From the NCBI RefSeq assembly GCF_009883635.2, contig NZ_CP026115.2:434001-498000 (forward strand): a stretch of 64,000 bases of DNA, in the 5' to 3' direction. The translations under genes were made by a program, and so were the position numbers. Shown one piece after another: positions 34,985 to 45,200 of this stretch; positions within the stretch are counted from its first letter, which is position 1; each line of letters opens with the position of its first letter. This DNA comes from Pseudomonas putida (GTDB taxonomy: Bacteria; Pseudomonadota; Gammaproteobacteria; Pseudomonadales; Pseudomonadaceae). The notes under the pieces were generated by a model that searched no databases, was not told where the DNA came from, and saw only the letters and a program-made list of their open reading frames with translations.

Positions 34985-36814
34985 ATGAACCAGGAACTGC
35001 TCTGGGTCCTCGGCCTGCTGGCTGTCGTCGTCATCCTCTTCGTCATCAACCGGCCGCGCATGGACGTGGTCGCCCTGCTGGTGATCCTCGCCCTGCCGCT
35101 GTCGGGCATCCTTACCGTGGAACAGGCCTTGGCCGGTTTCAGCGACCCCAACGTGGTGCTGATCGCCGCCCTGTTCGTGATCGGCGAAGGGCTGGTGCGC
35201 ACGGGCATCGCCTACCGCATCGGTGAGTGGATGAGCGAACGAGCCGGTAACAGCGAGGCCCGCCTGCTGGTCTTGCTGATGGTGTCGGTGGCCGGGCTGG
35301 GCTCGGTGATGAGTTCGACCGGTGTGGTGGCGATCTTCATCCCGGTGGTGCTGAGCATTGCCGCACGCCTGAAGCTGTCACCCAGCCGGCTGATGATGCC
35401 GCTGAGCTTCGCCGGCCTGATCAGTGGCATGCTCAGCCTGGTGGCCACGCCCCCCAACGTGGTGGTGCACAGCGAGCTGGTACGCCATGGCGAGCCCGGT
35501 TTCAGCTTCTTCAGTTTCACCCCGTTCGGCCTGGTGGTGCTGGTGCTGGGCATCGGGTACATGTTGCTGACCCGCCACTGGCTCAATGGTGAAGTGCGCA
35601 AGGACGGTCGCGTGGAGAGCCGGCGCACGCTGCTCGACCTGGTGCTCGACTACAAGCTCAGCGGCCGCGAACGGCGCCTGCGCATCCGCCCGCAGTCGCC
35701 ACTGATCGGCCATACCCTGGGCGAACTGGAGCTGCGTACAAAGCACGGCGCCAACGTGATCGGCATCGAACGCCAGCACAAGTTCACCACCCGGGTGATC
35801 GCCGCCGACTCAGGCACCGTCCTGCACCAGGGCGATGTGCTGCTGCTCGACCTGTTCGCCAATCGTGACGACTTGCGCAACCTGTGCCAGACCATGCAAC
35901 TGGAACCGCTGCACTTCAAGGCGGCCTACTTCATCGACCAGTCACAGGACCTGGGCATGGCAGAAGTGTCACTGCCGCCAGGCTCGCAACTGATCGGCAA
36001 GAGCATTCTGGAGCTGGCCTTCCGCAGCCGCTACGACCTCAACGTGGTCGGCCTGCGCCGCGAACAGGCAGCCATCGAAGAGCAACTGGTGGAAGAGAAA
36101 CTGCGCCTCGCAGACACCCTGCTGGTGGTCGGCCCGTGGAAGGCCGTGCGCCAGCTACAGAGCCAGCCAAAGGACTTCCTGGTCTTGAGCCTGCCGGCCG
36201 AAATCGATCAGGTCGCGCCCGCCCGCACCCGGGCACCGCACGCGCTGGTGAGCCTGGCAGTGATGGTCGGGCTGATGGTCAGCGGTGCCGTGCCCAATGT
36301 CATCGCCGCGCTGATCGGCTGCCTGCTGATGGGCGCCGGGCGCTGCATCGACATGAACAGCGCCTACCGGGCCATTCACTGGCAGAGCCTGGTGCTGATC
36401 GTCGGCATGCTGCCGTTCGCCCAGGCTCTGCAGAAAACCGGCGGCATCGACCTGGCCGTGGGCGGGCTGGTCAGCCTGCTGGGCGGGGCCGGGCCACTGG
36501 CCATGCTGGCCTGCCTGTTCACGGTAACGGCTGTCATTGGCCTGTTCATTTCCAACACTGCCACTGCCGTGCTGATGGCACCCGTGGCGATCAGCACGGC
36601 CACGCAACTGGGCATGTCGCCCTATCCGTTCGCCATGACGGTGGCCCTGGCAGCATCGGCGGCGTTCATGACGCCGGTGTCTTCACCCGTCAACACCCTG
36701 GTGCTCGGCCCGGGCCAGTACCGCTTTGGCGACTTCTTCAAAGTCGGCGTGCCCTTCACTGTGCTGGTGATGCTGGTGACGGTCCTGATGGTGCCCTGGT
36801 TCTTTGGTCTTTAG
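34985..36814 (+). CDS. SLC13/DASS-type permease with TrkA-C domains
   Basis: A 609-residue membrane protein. Two membrane halves, each with a conserved permease loop ([16 protein letters not shown] and [15 protein letters not shown]), flank two cytosolic TrkA-C (RCK_C) domains at about residues 215-390. This is the layout of YbhI/SLC13-type sodium-coupled dicarboxylate or sulfate carriers with regulatory domains; the substrate cannot be told. ATG at 34985 has AAGGA upstream; an in-frame GTG at 34964 is possible. Confidence 0.85.
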   Translation: MNQELLWVLGLLAVVVILFVINRPRMDVVALLVILALPLSGILTVEQALAGFSDPNVVLIAALFVIGEGLVRTGIAYRIGEWMSERAGNSEARLLVLLMVSVAGLGSVMSSTGVVAIFIPVVLSIAARLKLSPSRLMMPLSFAGLISGMLSLVATPPNVVVHSELVRHGEPGFSFFSFTPFGLVVLVLGIGYMLLTRHWLNGEVRKDGRVESRRTLLDLVLDYKLSGRERRLRIRPQSPLIGHTLGELELRTKHGANVIGIERQHKFTTRVIAADSGTVLHQGDVLLLDLFANRDDLRNLCQTMQLEPLHFKAAYFIDQSQDLGMAEVSLPPGSQLIGKSILELAFRSRYDLNVVGLRREQAAIEEQLVEEKLRLADTLLVVGPWKAVRQLQSQPKDFLVLSLPAEIDQVAPARTRAPHALVSLAVMVGLMVSGAVPNVIAALIGCLLMGAGRCIDMNSAYRAIHWQSLVLIVGMLPFAQALQKTGGIDLAVGGLVSLLGGAGPLAMLACLFTVTAVIGLFISNTATAVLMAPVAISTATQLGMSPYPFAMTVALAASAAFMTPVSSPVNTLVLGPGQYRFGDFFKVGVPFTVLVMLVTVLMVPWFFGL

Positions 36815-36967
36815 GCTATCTGGCAAGGAATAGAGGCTATTTGACATCAACTTGCACGATCACGGCAGATTGACATCAAGCACCCAGTGCCAACACACTG
36901 ACACGTGAACACCCCAGGTGCTTATAGCCGTTGTCCTGGATTTCGTTTCCGCTTGTCGGTCGAGCCT

Positions 36968-38371
36968 ATGGTTTTTCCAGCACAATCGCGCTTGTTGCCC
37001 TACCTTGGCCTGTTCGGCCTGACCTTTGCCCTGACCCTCGGCGGGATCCTGGCCCGGCCGATCGAATCGTTATCGCTGTTCTGGCCGGTCAATGCGGTGC
37101 TGGCCGGCGTGCTCTTGCGCTACCCGCGCCAGGCCAGCCTGTTGGGCATTACCCTGGTGTGGCTGGCGATGGTCGCGGCCGACCTGGCCTGTGGCAGTGC
37201 CTGGGCGCCAGCCCTGTGGTTCAACTTGTGCAACCTCGGCGTGGTGGTGACGGTGTGGTGGCTGCTGTCGCGACTGCCCCGCCCGCACCGGCGCATGCGC
37301 ACCCCGCATGGGGTGCTCAGTGTGTTCGGCGCCTGTGCGGCAGGTGCCGTGGTGGCGGCCAGCATGGCCTGCATGATGGCCGCACCGTGGTTCGAAAAGT
37401 CGTTGCAGGCCACTTGGCTGGCCTGGTTCAGCGAACAGTTCTCGACCAGTGTGCTGGTGCTGCCCGTACTGCTCACCGCCCCTTCGGCACGTGTACTGAT
37501 GCGCAGCGGCGCCCAGGCCATCCGCCTGGCGCCCTTGCTGGTGCTGCTGGCCTCACTGGCCTTCAGCATCGCCTTTGGCGGGCCAGGCGCCATCGCCTTT
37601 CCGATTGCCGCGCTGTTGTGGTGTGCCTGGACGTACTCACCCTTCCTGGTGTCGTTACTGGCACTCACCGCCGGCAGCACGCTGATCGTCGCGGTGGCGC
37701 AGAACCTCATGCATTTCAGCGTGCCGCAGAGCGAACCCGGGGTCACCACACTGATGTCGGCACGCTTGGGTATCGCCATGCTGGTCCTCGGCCCGCTGGT
37801 GGTCGCCTGTGTCAGCCAGGCCAATCGCAGCCTGCTGTCGCGCCTGGCACGCCAGGCCACCATCGACCACCTCACCGGCCTGCTCAGCCGCAGCGCCTTC
37901 ACCCGCCGCGCCAATGCCCTGCTTGACAGCCGCCAGCAGCATGCGCTGCCGCTGACCCTGATGATGCTCGACATCGATCATTTCAAGTCGATCAACGACC
38001 GCCATGGCCATGCGGTTGGCGATCAGGTCCTGCGCCAGTTCGCCCGCACCTTGCAGGACCAGTTGCACGATGAAGAACTGCTGGCTCGCCTGGGTGGCGA
38101 GGAATTCGTGGTGGTGCTCCCGGGGCTGGCACCGGAGCAGGCCAAGTTCACCGCCGAACGCCTGCGCCGCGCCGTGCAGGACCTGCATGCAGCCCAGGGC
38201 GATGCGCGCCTGCAGATCACTGTGAGCATTGGCCTGGCCGGCTGCGCCGCGGACGAAACCGCGCCCAGCCTGGACGAACTGCTGGCACGCGCCGATCAGG
38301 CGCTGTACCGGGCCAAGGCCCATGGCCGCAATCGCGTCGAGCAGGCCGAGGCGCAACGCCAAGTCATCTGA
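36968..38371 (+). CDS. MASE1-like membrane diguanylate cyclase (GGDEF)
   Basis: A 467-residue protein. About eight N-terminal helices (MASE1-like sensory membrane domain) precede a GGDEF domain. Key residues are MMLDIDHFKSINDRHGHAVG and the active-site GGEEF. The inhibitory RxxD site, five residues before GGEEF, reads HDEE and so is absent. It should make c-di-GMP without product feedback. Start uncertain: ATG at 36968 is favoured, GTG at 36905 is possible. Confidence 0.85.
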   Translation: MVFPAQSRLLPYLGLFGLTFALTLGGILARPIESLSLFWPVNAVLAGVLLRYPRQASLLGITLVWLAMVAADLACGSAWAPALWFNLCNLGVVVTVWWLLSRLPRPHRRMRTPHGVLSVFGACAAGAVVAASMACMMAAPWFEKSLQATWLAWFSEQFSTSVLVLPVLLTAPSARVLMRSGAQAIRLAPLLVLLASLAFSIAFGGPGAIAFPIAALLWCAWTYSPFLVSLLALTAGSTLIVAVAQNLMHFSVPQSEPGVTTLMSARLGIAMLVLGPLVVACVSQANRSLLSRLARQATIDHLTGLLSRSAFTRRANALLDSRQQHALPLTLMMLDIDHFKSINDRHGHAVGDQVLRQFARTLQDQLHDEELLARLGGEEFVVVLPGLAPEQAKFTAERLRRAVQDLHAAQGDARLQITVSIGLAGCAADETAPSLDELLARADQALYRAKAHGRNRVEQAEAQRQVI

Positions 38372-38372
38372 A

Positions 38373-39131
38373 TCAGATGAGCAGGTCCCAGGACAGCTTG
38401 GCGATCAACACGCACAGCAGTATCAGGAACAGCCCGCGCACAAAGCCTGCGCCCTTGCGCACCGCCAGCCAGGTCCCGGTCAGGGCACCGAGGATATTGC
38501 ATGCGGCCATCGGCAGGGCAATGGCGTAAAGCACATTGCCCGTCGGAACGAAGAACACCAGGGCTGCCAGGTTGGTGGCGATGTTGACCACCTTCGCCGA
38601 CGCCGAGGCATGCAGGAAGTCGAGGGCGAAGAAGCGGATGAACAGGAAAATCAGGAAGCTGCCGGTGCCTGGGCCGAACAAGCCGTCATAGAAGCCGATC
38701 GCACCCCCGATCAGCACCGCCAGGCACTGCTCCCGGCGGCCGATCTTCGCCGGCTTGTGCAAGGTGCCGAAGTCCTTCTTGCAGAAGGTATAGATCGCCA
38801 TCAACACGATCAGCACCAGCACCGCCGGGCGCATCACGCTGGGTGGCACCAGCGAAACCGTGGCTGCCCCGGCGAACGACATGACAAAGGCGCTGAGCGC
38901 CGCAGGCACGATCAAGCCCCAGTCCAGGGTCACCTTGCGAATGAACGAGCGAGCGGCAAAGGCCGTGCCGCACACCGAAGCCAGCTTGTTGCTGCCCAGC
39001 AATGCCGCCGGCTGCGCAGTGGGCAACACGTTGAACAGCGCCGGGATCTGAATCAAGCCGCCACCGCCGACAGCGGCATCGATCAGGCCGGCAGCGAAAG
39101 CAAACAGGGAAAGTACGGCGATATCCATCAT
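38373..39131 (-). CDS. TSUP family (TauE/SafE) sulfite exporter
   Basis: A 252-residue protein with eight hydrophobic helices. The duplicated TSUP motifs are visible: GLIDAAVGGGGLIQIPALFN in the first half and GGAIGFYDGLFGPGTGSFLI in the second. Such proteins export sulfite, sulfoacetate or other organosulfur anions. It is divergent from a LysR pseudogene, which could have been its regulator. Two adjacent ATGs at 39131 and 39128 are possible. Confidence 0.85.
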   Translation of the reverse strand: MMDIAVLSLFAFAAGLIDAAVGGGGLIQIPALFNVLPTAQPAALLGSNKLASVCGTAFAARSFIRKVTLDWGLIVPAALSAFVMSFAGAATVSLVPPSVMRPAVLVLIVLMAIYTFCKKDFGTLHKPAKIGRREQCLAVLIGGAIGFYDGLFGPGTGSFLIFLFIRFFALDFLHASASAKVVNIATNLAALVFFVPTGNVLYAIALPMAACNILGALTGTWLAVRKGAGFVRGLFLILLCVLIAKLSWDLLI

Positions 39132-39230
39132 GGCGCGGTTCCAGGCAGTGAAAACAGACTGCAAGGCTAATCAAAGCGGCGCGCTTGTGTTGAAATGCCA
39201 TATTGCGAAAACTGCAACAAGGAGCCTTCC

Positions 39231-40151
39231 ATGGCATTGGACATGCTGCGCGAAATCCAAGCGTTCGTCAGTGTTGCGCACAAGCGCAGCTTCGTCGCCG
39301 CCGCACGCGCCCTGGGTCGCTCGCCCAGCGCGGTGACCCGGGCGGTGCAAACCCTGGAAGACAACAGCGGGTGCAAGCTGCTCAACCGTAACGCCAACGC
39401 CGTGTCCCTCACCGAAGCCGGTGAGCGCCTGCTACCCCACGCCGAACGCTTGCTGGATGTGCAACGCGACGCGGCCGATGAACTGGCCGCGCTCACCGGC
39501 AGCGCACAAGGCTGGGTGCGCTTTGCTGCGCCGCAACTGCTCGGCGAGCATGTTTTACCGGGCGTGCTGGCCAGCTTCAGCCAGCGCCACCCGCAAGTGA
39601 CCCTCGACGTGCAATACAGCGACGCCGCCCTCGACCCGTTGCATGGCAAGTTCGATTTCGTGGTTCGTGGCGCCTTTCCGCAGTCGAGCGAACTGATTGG
39701 TTACCCACTGTGGCGTTACCACCGGCACTTGTATGCCAGCCCGGCCTATGTCGCTCGCGCCGGCATGCCCGAGCGGCCCGAGTAGTTGGACCAGCACGCC
39801 CTCATCCTGCATACCGCCCCGCGCATCCTCAAGGCCTGGCACTTCTGCCGTGACGGCCAGATCACCAGCCTGCGTCCGCACCCACGCTTGCGCCTGGGCT
39901 CTGGCGATGCGGTGTACCACAGCACACTCGCAGGTGCCGGCATCTCACGTCTGGCCGACTGGGTGGCAGAAGCACAGGTGAACGCTGGGCGTCTGGTGCG
40001 GGTGTGCGCGGATTACCGGCTGACCTCAAGTACCGGCCAGGACCCGCAGATGCACGCGGTATACCCCTCCGGCGAGCTGCCCGCCCGCGTGCGCGAGTTG
40101 CTGCTGGCGTTGCGCCAGGCGGGTGAAGCCGCCTCTGAATGGGCCGGCTGA
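39231..40151 (+). pseudogene. LysR-type regulator interrupted by an in-frame amber codon
   Basis: The frame from 39231 encodes a normal LysR N-terminus (LREIQAFVSVAHKRSFVAAA and SPSAVTRAVQTLED). A TAG at 39783-39785 stops it after 184 codons. The same frame continues open from 39786 to 40151 and encodes the rest of the effector domain (LDQHALILHTAPRILKAWHF onward). Only one codon is wrong: CAG (Gln) to TAG would explain it. Read through, the protein would be 306 residues, the usual size. It is divergent from the TSUP gene. A sequencing error is the other explanation. Confidence 0.8.
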
Positions 40152-40267
40152 ATGCTGTTCAAATTCTGTTCAATCTAACAGAACCCGCAAATTTCCTGGC
40201 TTACAGAACTTTATCCACAGACCTACCCACGTTTTTTGTGGACAGATTTCCTCGGGCAATGAAGGAC

Positions 40268-40435
40268 TTATCGCACGCTCAGCAGCGCGACATTCGCCGC
40301 CTTGACCAGCTCGATCCATTCCTGCGCGCTGATCTCCCCGGCCTGTTCCAGGGACTCGGCACAGCGCAGCGCCTGATCGTATTGATCCTCTTCGAGGATA
40401 CCTTCGCTGAGAAAACGGCTACGCCACTCCAGCAT
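40268..40435 (-). CDS. Small hypothetical protein
   Basis: A 55-residue soluble protein, MLEWRSRFLSEGILEEDQYD at the start and EWIELVKAANVALLSVR at the end, all helical. An alternative ATG at 40462 gives nine more residues; neither start has a clear ribosome site. No family recognised. Confidence 0.5.
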   Translation of the reverse strand: MLEWRSRFLSEGILEEDQYDQALRCAESLEQAGEISAQEWIELVKAANVALLSVR

Positions 40436-41018
40436 GGCTGAAGTGCCCTTCTTGCATTCCATCTATGTACTGACTCCCAAGGCAAAAGACTGGGTGCGAA
40501 TTTACGACCCATTATGACGCAGCGGGAGACTACACGAGGCTTTTACACTTGAGAACGACTTGCACCTACCACTGGTCCAGCGGTACGGCGTAGGGGGACT
40601 GCCAGGGTCTGGCAGCAATCTGGCCCATCTCTCGAGGTAGACAGGCCGGAGGGCGTGTGGTGAATCAGCTTGGCGGAATGGTACCCAGCAGGCCAATCAG
40701 AATGGTCAACAGCAGAAAGCCACCCAGAAACAGCGCGAGCTTGCCCATCGGAACCTCTTCAATGTGATAGCAGGGATGAAAAGCATTGTCGGCTTCAGGC
40801 TGATACGGTTACAGATGCAGGTTCGAAGAAAAAAAGCGGATCAGATGACATGCTCGGCACACGGCACCGAGCGGTGCGCCTGTATCTCAATGTGTACAAA
40901 CTGAGACCGGATACACAAGAACGCTCACCGCAGCTGCAATCGACACATCCTCGATACAGCGATCGTCTTGAATGACTTGCATCCCACAGCGCCGATGGCC
41001 AAGCCAAGGAGACGCCCC
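40436..41018. other. 583-bp region with little coding content
   Basis: Apart from a 27-codon ORF at 40665-40748 (listed separately), I see no gene. A possible ATG with AGGAG lies at 41019 (next gene). The stretch from about 40760 to 40960 is less GC-rich and may hold promoters for the hydrolase gene. Confidence 0.5.
40665..40748 (-). CDS. 27-residue hydrophobic peptide
   Basis: MGKLALFLGGFLLLTILIGL followed by LGTIPPS forms a single membrane helix. AAGAGG lies 4 bases before its ATG. It is probably a genuine small membrane protein, although too short for family assignment. Confidence 0.4.
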   Translation of the reverse strand: MGKLALFLGGFLLLTILIGLLGTIPPS

Positions 41019-42065
41019 ATGCAAGCTCGCCACGTACCCGTTGCATCCACCGCACCCCGTCGTTTCAGCCGCTCCATCCTGTTTGCCTGCGCCCTCCTGC
41101 CACTGGCCGTCACGGCAGCCGCCGCCACACAGGCGGCGCATGCGCAGCCTGCCGTCGAGGCAAGCGACGCTTTCGGCCCGCTGAAACACATCAAGGCTGG
41201 CGTCCTCGATGTCGCCTACGTCGAACAAGGCCCGGCCGACGGGCCGGTGGTGATCCTGCTGCACGGCTGGCCCTACGACATCCACAGCTTCCAGGACGTC
41301 GCCCCCGCCCTCGCCGCCAAGGGCTATCGGGTACTGGTGCCCTACTTGCGCGGCTATGGCGAAACCCGCTTCCTTTCGCCTGACACGCCTCGCAACGGCC
41401 AACCCTCGGCGCTGGCCAGCGACGTCATCGCCTTCATGGATGCACTGCAGGTCAAGCACGCGGTGCTGGCCGGCTTCGACTGGGGTGCGCGCACTGCCGA
41501 TATCGTGGCGGCGCTGTGGCCCGAGCGGGTCAAGGCGCTGGTCTCGGTCAGCGGTTACCTGATCAGCAGCCAGGAAGCTGCCAAGGCGCCGTTGCCGCCG
41601 AGCGCGGAGTTGCAGTGGTGGTACCAGTACTACTTCGCTACCGAACGTGGCCGAGCCGGCTATGAGAAGAACCGCCATGATTTCGCCAAACTGATCTGGC
41701 AGACCGCATCGCCCAAGTGGGGCTTCGACAGCGCCACCTTCGAGCGCAGCGCCAAGGCGCTGGACAACCCGGACCAGGTCGCCATCACCGTGCACAACTA
41801 CCGCTGGCGCCTGGGCCTGGCCCAGGGCGAAACCCAGTACGACCCACTGGAAGCCAGGCTGGCCAAACTGCCCAGCATCGCTGTACCTACCATCACCCTC
41901 GAAGGTGATGCCAATGGCGCGCCGCACCCGCCAGCCGAGGCCTACGCACAGCGCTTCACCGGCAAGTACGAGTACCGGCTGATCACTGGCGGTGTTGGCC
42001 ACAACCTGCCACAAGAAGCCCCGCAGGCATTCACCAAGGCAGTGGTGGATGCCGATCACCTCTGA
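41019..42065 (+). CDS. Secreted alpha/beta hydrolase (epoxide hydrolase-like)
   Basis: A 348-residue protein. A signal peptide ends near AAHAQP. The fold shows VVILLHGWPYDIHSFQDV (oxyanion HGWP), YLRGYGETRF and the nucleophile elbow GFDWGAR with Asp, as in epoxide hydrolases and haloalkane dehalogenases, and the catalytic His in GGVGHNLPQEAP. The substrate is unknown. AAGGAG precedes the ATG. Confidence 0.8.
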   Translation: MQARHVPVASTAPRRFSRSILFACALLPLAVTAAAATQAAHAQPAVEASDAFGPLKHIKAGVLDVAYVEQGPADGPVVILLHGWPYDIHSFQDVAPALAAKGYRVLVPYLRGYGETRFLSPDTPRNGQPSALASDVIAFMDALQVKHAVLAGFDWGARTADIVAALWPERVKALVSVSGYLISSQEAAKAPLPPSAELQWWYQYYFATERGRAGYEKNRHDFAKLIWQTASPKWGFDSATFERSAKALDNPDQVAITVHNYRWRLGLAQGETQYDPLEARLAKLPSIAVPTITLEGDANGAPHPPAEAYAQRFTGKYEYRLITGGVGHNLPQEAPQAFTKAVVDADHL

Positions 42066-42201
42066 CCGGTCCACAGAGACGAAAAACGCACGCAGCAGAC
42101 AGAACGCGCAGCCATTTGCGCTGCGCGGCAACTTGTAACATTCAGTTTCATCTTGCTCACCGACAGTAGCCAGCCCAACGCACCTGATCGAGGCTACTTC
42201 C

Positions 42202-44115
42202 GTGTTGCAACGTCTGTTCTGCTCCGTGTCCCTGCTGGCCCTGGCCATTTCCGCCGCCCATGCCGCCGACGCGCTCGACACCCCGCGCCTGGCCGGCATG
42301 GATAACTTCCGCGACATCGCCGGCACCAGCAGTGCCTACACCACCAGCCATGATGGGGTGATGCGTGCCGGGGTGTTCTACCGCTCCAACGCCTTGACGC
42401 CGACAACGGCCGACCTCGCCATCCTCAACGGCCTGGGCATCAGCGATGTCTACGACCTGCGCACCCCCAGCGAAATCGCCAGCACACCCGACACCCTGCC
42501 GACCGGCGCCAGCTATACCAACATCGACATCATCGGCAGCACCACGTCGGGTTCGAACATCACCAGCATCTCGTTCACCAGCGCGGCCCAGGCGCGGGCG
42601 ATGATGCAGGAAACCAACCGCGCCTTCGTCAGCGATGCCGGCATGCGCGGGCAGTTCAGTGTGCTGTTCAACGAACTGGCCAGCGCCGACGGTGCCGCGC
42701 TTTTCCACTGCACCGCCGGCAAGGACCGCACCGGCTGGACCGCAGCCGTGCTACTGAGCATCGCCGGGGTCGACGACACGACCATCATGAGCAACTACCT
42801 GGCTACCAACGACTACACCACCGCCCGCGTCGCGGCAACGCTGGCCGCCATGCCGGCGAACATGGCCGCGATCTACGCGCCGCTGCTTGGCGTCGAAGCC
42901 AGCTATCTGCAGGCCGGCCTGGATGAGGTCACCGCCGAATACGGGACCATGGACAACTACCTGAAACAGGGCCTGGGGCTGTCGCAAGAAACCATCTATG
43001 TGCTGCGCGGCAAGATGGTGCGCTATGGCACGCTGCCAGGCGAAGCCGGCCTGCTGGGCAACGCCGCGGCGGGTGCGCAGCTGCTACGCCAACTGCAAGA
43101 CACCTCGCTCTCGGGCACCTACACCGCCTACAACTATTACCTGCAGTCGGCCATCGACGCCGGTACGCTGGGTGGCGTCGAGTCGACCGTGGGCGGCCAG
43201 GTGCACGCCGATGCAGCCAGCTTCCTGCTGCGCCAAGGCGCAATGATCGACCGAGCAGCCGCGCCCTTTGCCGATGGCAGCGACCTCAAGGTCGGCCAGT
43301 CGCGCCTGTGGAGCACCGCGCTGGCCGGCTACCTGGGTACCGATGGTTCTTCCCACGCCGCCAGCAGCAACGAGCACAGCCAGGGCCTGATGCTCGGCAT
43401 GACCCAGCGCTTCTCCGAGCAGCTCAGCGCCCATGCCGGTTTCGGCTACAGCAATGGCAATGTCGGTGGAGCCGGTGGCGAGGCGGACACCGATCTGACC
43501 TTCCTCAGCCTGGGGGCGCGCTTCGCGCCCAATGGCCTGGAACAAGGCCTGTTCATCGACGCCGATGCCAGCGCTGGCTGGCTCGACTATTCGAGCAAGC
43601 GCGAACTCGGTGGCGGCCTGGGCACGGCCAAGGGCGATAGCCACGGCACCCTGGCCGGCGGCAGCCTGGCGCTGGGCTATCGCCTGCCCACCGGCGCCCT
43701 GGTGCTGGAGCCGAGCCTCGGGCTGCGGGTCAGCCGCGTTGACGTGAATGGCTTCACCGAGAAAGGCAGCGAGCTGGCCCTGCAGGTGGATGACCTGAAA
43801 GAAACCCGTCGCGCTGCCGTGGCCAATCTCAAGGCCTCTTTTGCACCGGTCGCCCTGGGCAGCTGGCAGCTGGTGCCAGGGGTCGAGGTGGGTTACGAGC
43901 ATGTGCTGGGCGATCATGAGGTCGACAGCGAAGGCCATCTGCTGGGGCTGGATATCGAGCAGCGGGCGGCCTTTGATAATCGTGACCAGTTCGTGGGTGG
44001 CGTGAACCTGATGGCCAACCTCGGGGCGCTGAGTGTCGGTGCGGAGGTGGCAGCCATGGGTGGCGGGGACAGCCATGGGGTCAGTGGCAGCCTCAAGGCC
44101 AGCTATGCCTTCTGA
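42202..44115 (+). CDS. Secreted tyrosine phosphatase-like protein with autotransporter barrel
   Basis: A 637-residue protein with three parts. Residues 1-21 are a signal peptide (cut after AHA). Residues ~25-260 match the Y_phosphatase3 family: NFRDIAG, VFYRSNAL and the P-loop HCTAGKDRTG, giving the CX5R signature with Cys170 and Arg176. From about residue 365 to the C-terminal Phe is an outer-membrane beta-barrel of the autotransporter type, which ends in ASYAF. So a phosphatase is displayed or released at the cell surface. Starts with GTG, GAGG 8 bases upstream. No protease domain is seen. Confidence 0.85.
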   Translation: MLQRLFCSVSLLALAISAAHAADALDTPRLAGMDNFRDIAGTSSAYTTSHDGVMRAGVFYRSNALTPTTADLAILNGLGISDVYDLRTPSEIASTPDTLPTGASYTNIDIIGSTTSGSNITSISFTSAAQARAMMQETNRAFVSDAGMRGQFSVLFNELASADGAALFHCTAGKDRTGWTAAVLLSIAGVDDTTIMSNYLATNDYTTARVAATLAAMPANMAAIYAPLLGVEASYLQAGLDEVTAEYGTMDNYLKQGLGLSQETIYVLRGKMVRYGTLPGEAGLLGNAAAGAQLLRQLQDTSLSGTYTAYNYYLQSAIDAGTLGGVESTVGGQVHADAASFLLRQGAMIDRAAAPFADGSDLKVGQSRLWSTALAGYLGTDGSSHAASSNEHSQGLMLGMTQRFSEQLSAHAGFGYSNGNVGGAGGEADTDLTFLSLGARFAPNGLEQGLFIDADASAGWLDYSSKRELGGGLGTAKGDSHGTLAGGSLALGYRLPTGALVLEPSLGLRVSRVDVNGFTEKGSELALQVDDLKETRRAAVANLKASFAPVALGSWQLVPGVEVGYEHVLGDHEVDSEGHLLGLDIEQRAAFDNRDQFVGGVNLMANLGALSVGAEVAAMGGGDSHGVSGSLKASYAF

Positions 44116-44123
44116 TACTTGAA

Positions 44124-44144
44124 GGGGGCCACTTTGTGGCCCCC
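44124..44144. terminator. Hairpin between convergent genes
   Basis: GGGGGCCAC / GTGGCCCCC stem with TTT loop between the autotransporter and AraC stops; no T-run. Confidence 0.5.
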
Positions 44145-44146
44145 GA

Positions 44147-45085
44147 CTACCGGCGCCGAATCAAGGCCGGGCTGACACCAAAGGCTTGCCGGAAGTACAG
44201 GGCAAACCGCCCGGCATTGCTGAAACCATGGCGCAAGGCAACCTCCGCCACCGACCCTCCCTCCCCGCGCGCCAGCACCTCTCGCGCCTGCTCCAGCCGC
44301 AGCTGCCGCTGATAGCCGACAATCGATGTCCCGGCAAAACGCCGGAAGCCCTCCTGCAACGCCCGCAGGCTGACATTGGCCAACTCCGCCAGCTCGCTGC
44401 CACTGACCTGCCTGGCCGGATGCTCGCGCAAATAAGCCATGGCCAGCTTCACGTGTCGCGGTGCAATCGCCGGGGCCGGCTTGCGCAACGCCTCGCTGTA
44501 GTTGTGCGGCCAGGTTTCGAGGAGCGCGTCTACCAGCATCTCCTGCAAACGCACAGGCATCAGCAGCCCGGTGTTGATCAGCTGGTCGAACTCGGCCCCG
44601 GTTGCCAGCTCGAGCAAGGCCCGGATCCCCTGAAACGCCGGGTTGCCCAGGTCGACCTGCGGCGCGAAGCGAATCGGCGCAGGCAAGGGTTGTTCGAGCA
44701 GGGTTGAAAGACGCTCGGCGAACGCGCCACGGCGGATCGACATGCCGCACTGGGCGTGCCCTTCGGTGATCCTCACCGAACGGATGTCGAGCTTGTCCAC
44801 CGCCAGGCCAACCTGAGCACCACCGATCGACTCGCCGCGGTGGTCGAAGATGATCTTACCCGCAGTGGGCAGCACAAAAGTAATTTCGTCCTGCGGCGCC
44901 GGCAGGACAATGGTGAAGTCGCCCTGGTATTGCATGCGCCGCACGCTCATGCCGTCGAAACGGCCGTAGACGCCACCGATGGCGATACCTTCGCCCAGTG
45001 GCCGCATGTCGGCATACAGGTTGCCGTACAATTGCGTGAACAAAGCAGCGAACTCGTCGCTGCGCATGTCGCTGGAACGGAGCAT
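44147..45085 (-). CDS. AraC family transcriptional regulator
   Basis: A 312-residue regulator. The C-terminal AraC domain has two helix-turn-helix parts (VSGSELAELANVSLRALQEG and VAEVALRHGFSNAGRFALYF, then GVSPALIRRR). The N-terminal domain resembles the AraC_binding_2 type of XylS-like activators, so an aromatic or amphipathic effector is likely. It lies 116 bp before the Rieske oxygenase gene on the same strand (downstream of it) and could control it. ATG at 45085 is preferred; a GTG at 45127 is possible. Confidence 0.8.
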   Translation of the reverse strand: MLRSSDMRSDEFAALFTQLYGNLYADMRPLGEGIAIGGVYGRFDGMSVRRMQYQGDFTIVLPAPQDEITFVLPTAGKIIFDHRGESIGGAQVGLAVDKLDIRSVRITEGHAQCGMSIRRGAFAERLSTLLEQPLPAPIRFAPQVDLGNPAFQGIRALLELATGAEFDQLINTGLLMPVRLQEMLVDALLETWPHNYSEALRKPAPAIAPRHVKLAMAYLREHPARQVSGSELAELANVSLRALQEGFRRFAGTSIVGYQRQLRLEQAREVLARGEGGSVAEVALRHGFSNAGRFALYFRQAFGVSPALIRRR

Positions 45086-45200
45086 GAACTGCTTGCGGAT
45101 CGTGCCGGGATACACCGTGTCGCACACCTTGTGCCACGAAAGGGGACCGGCACACTATCAGCCGCGCATGACAGGCGCGTGACGCCCTGCCCTGGCCCAA

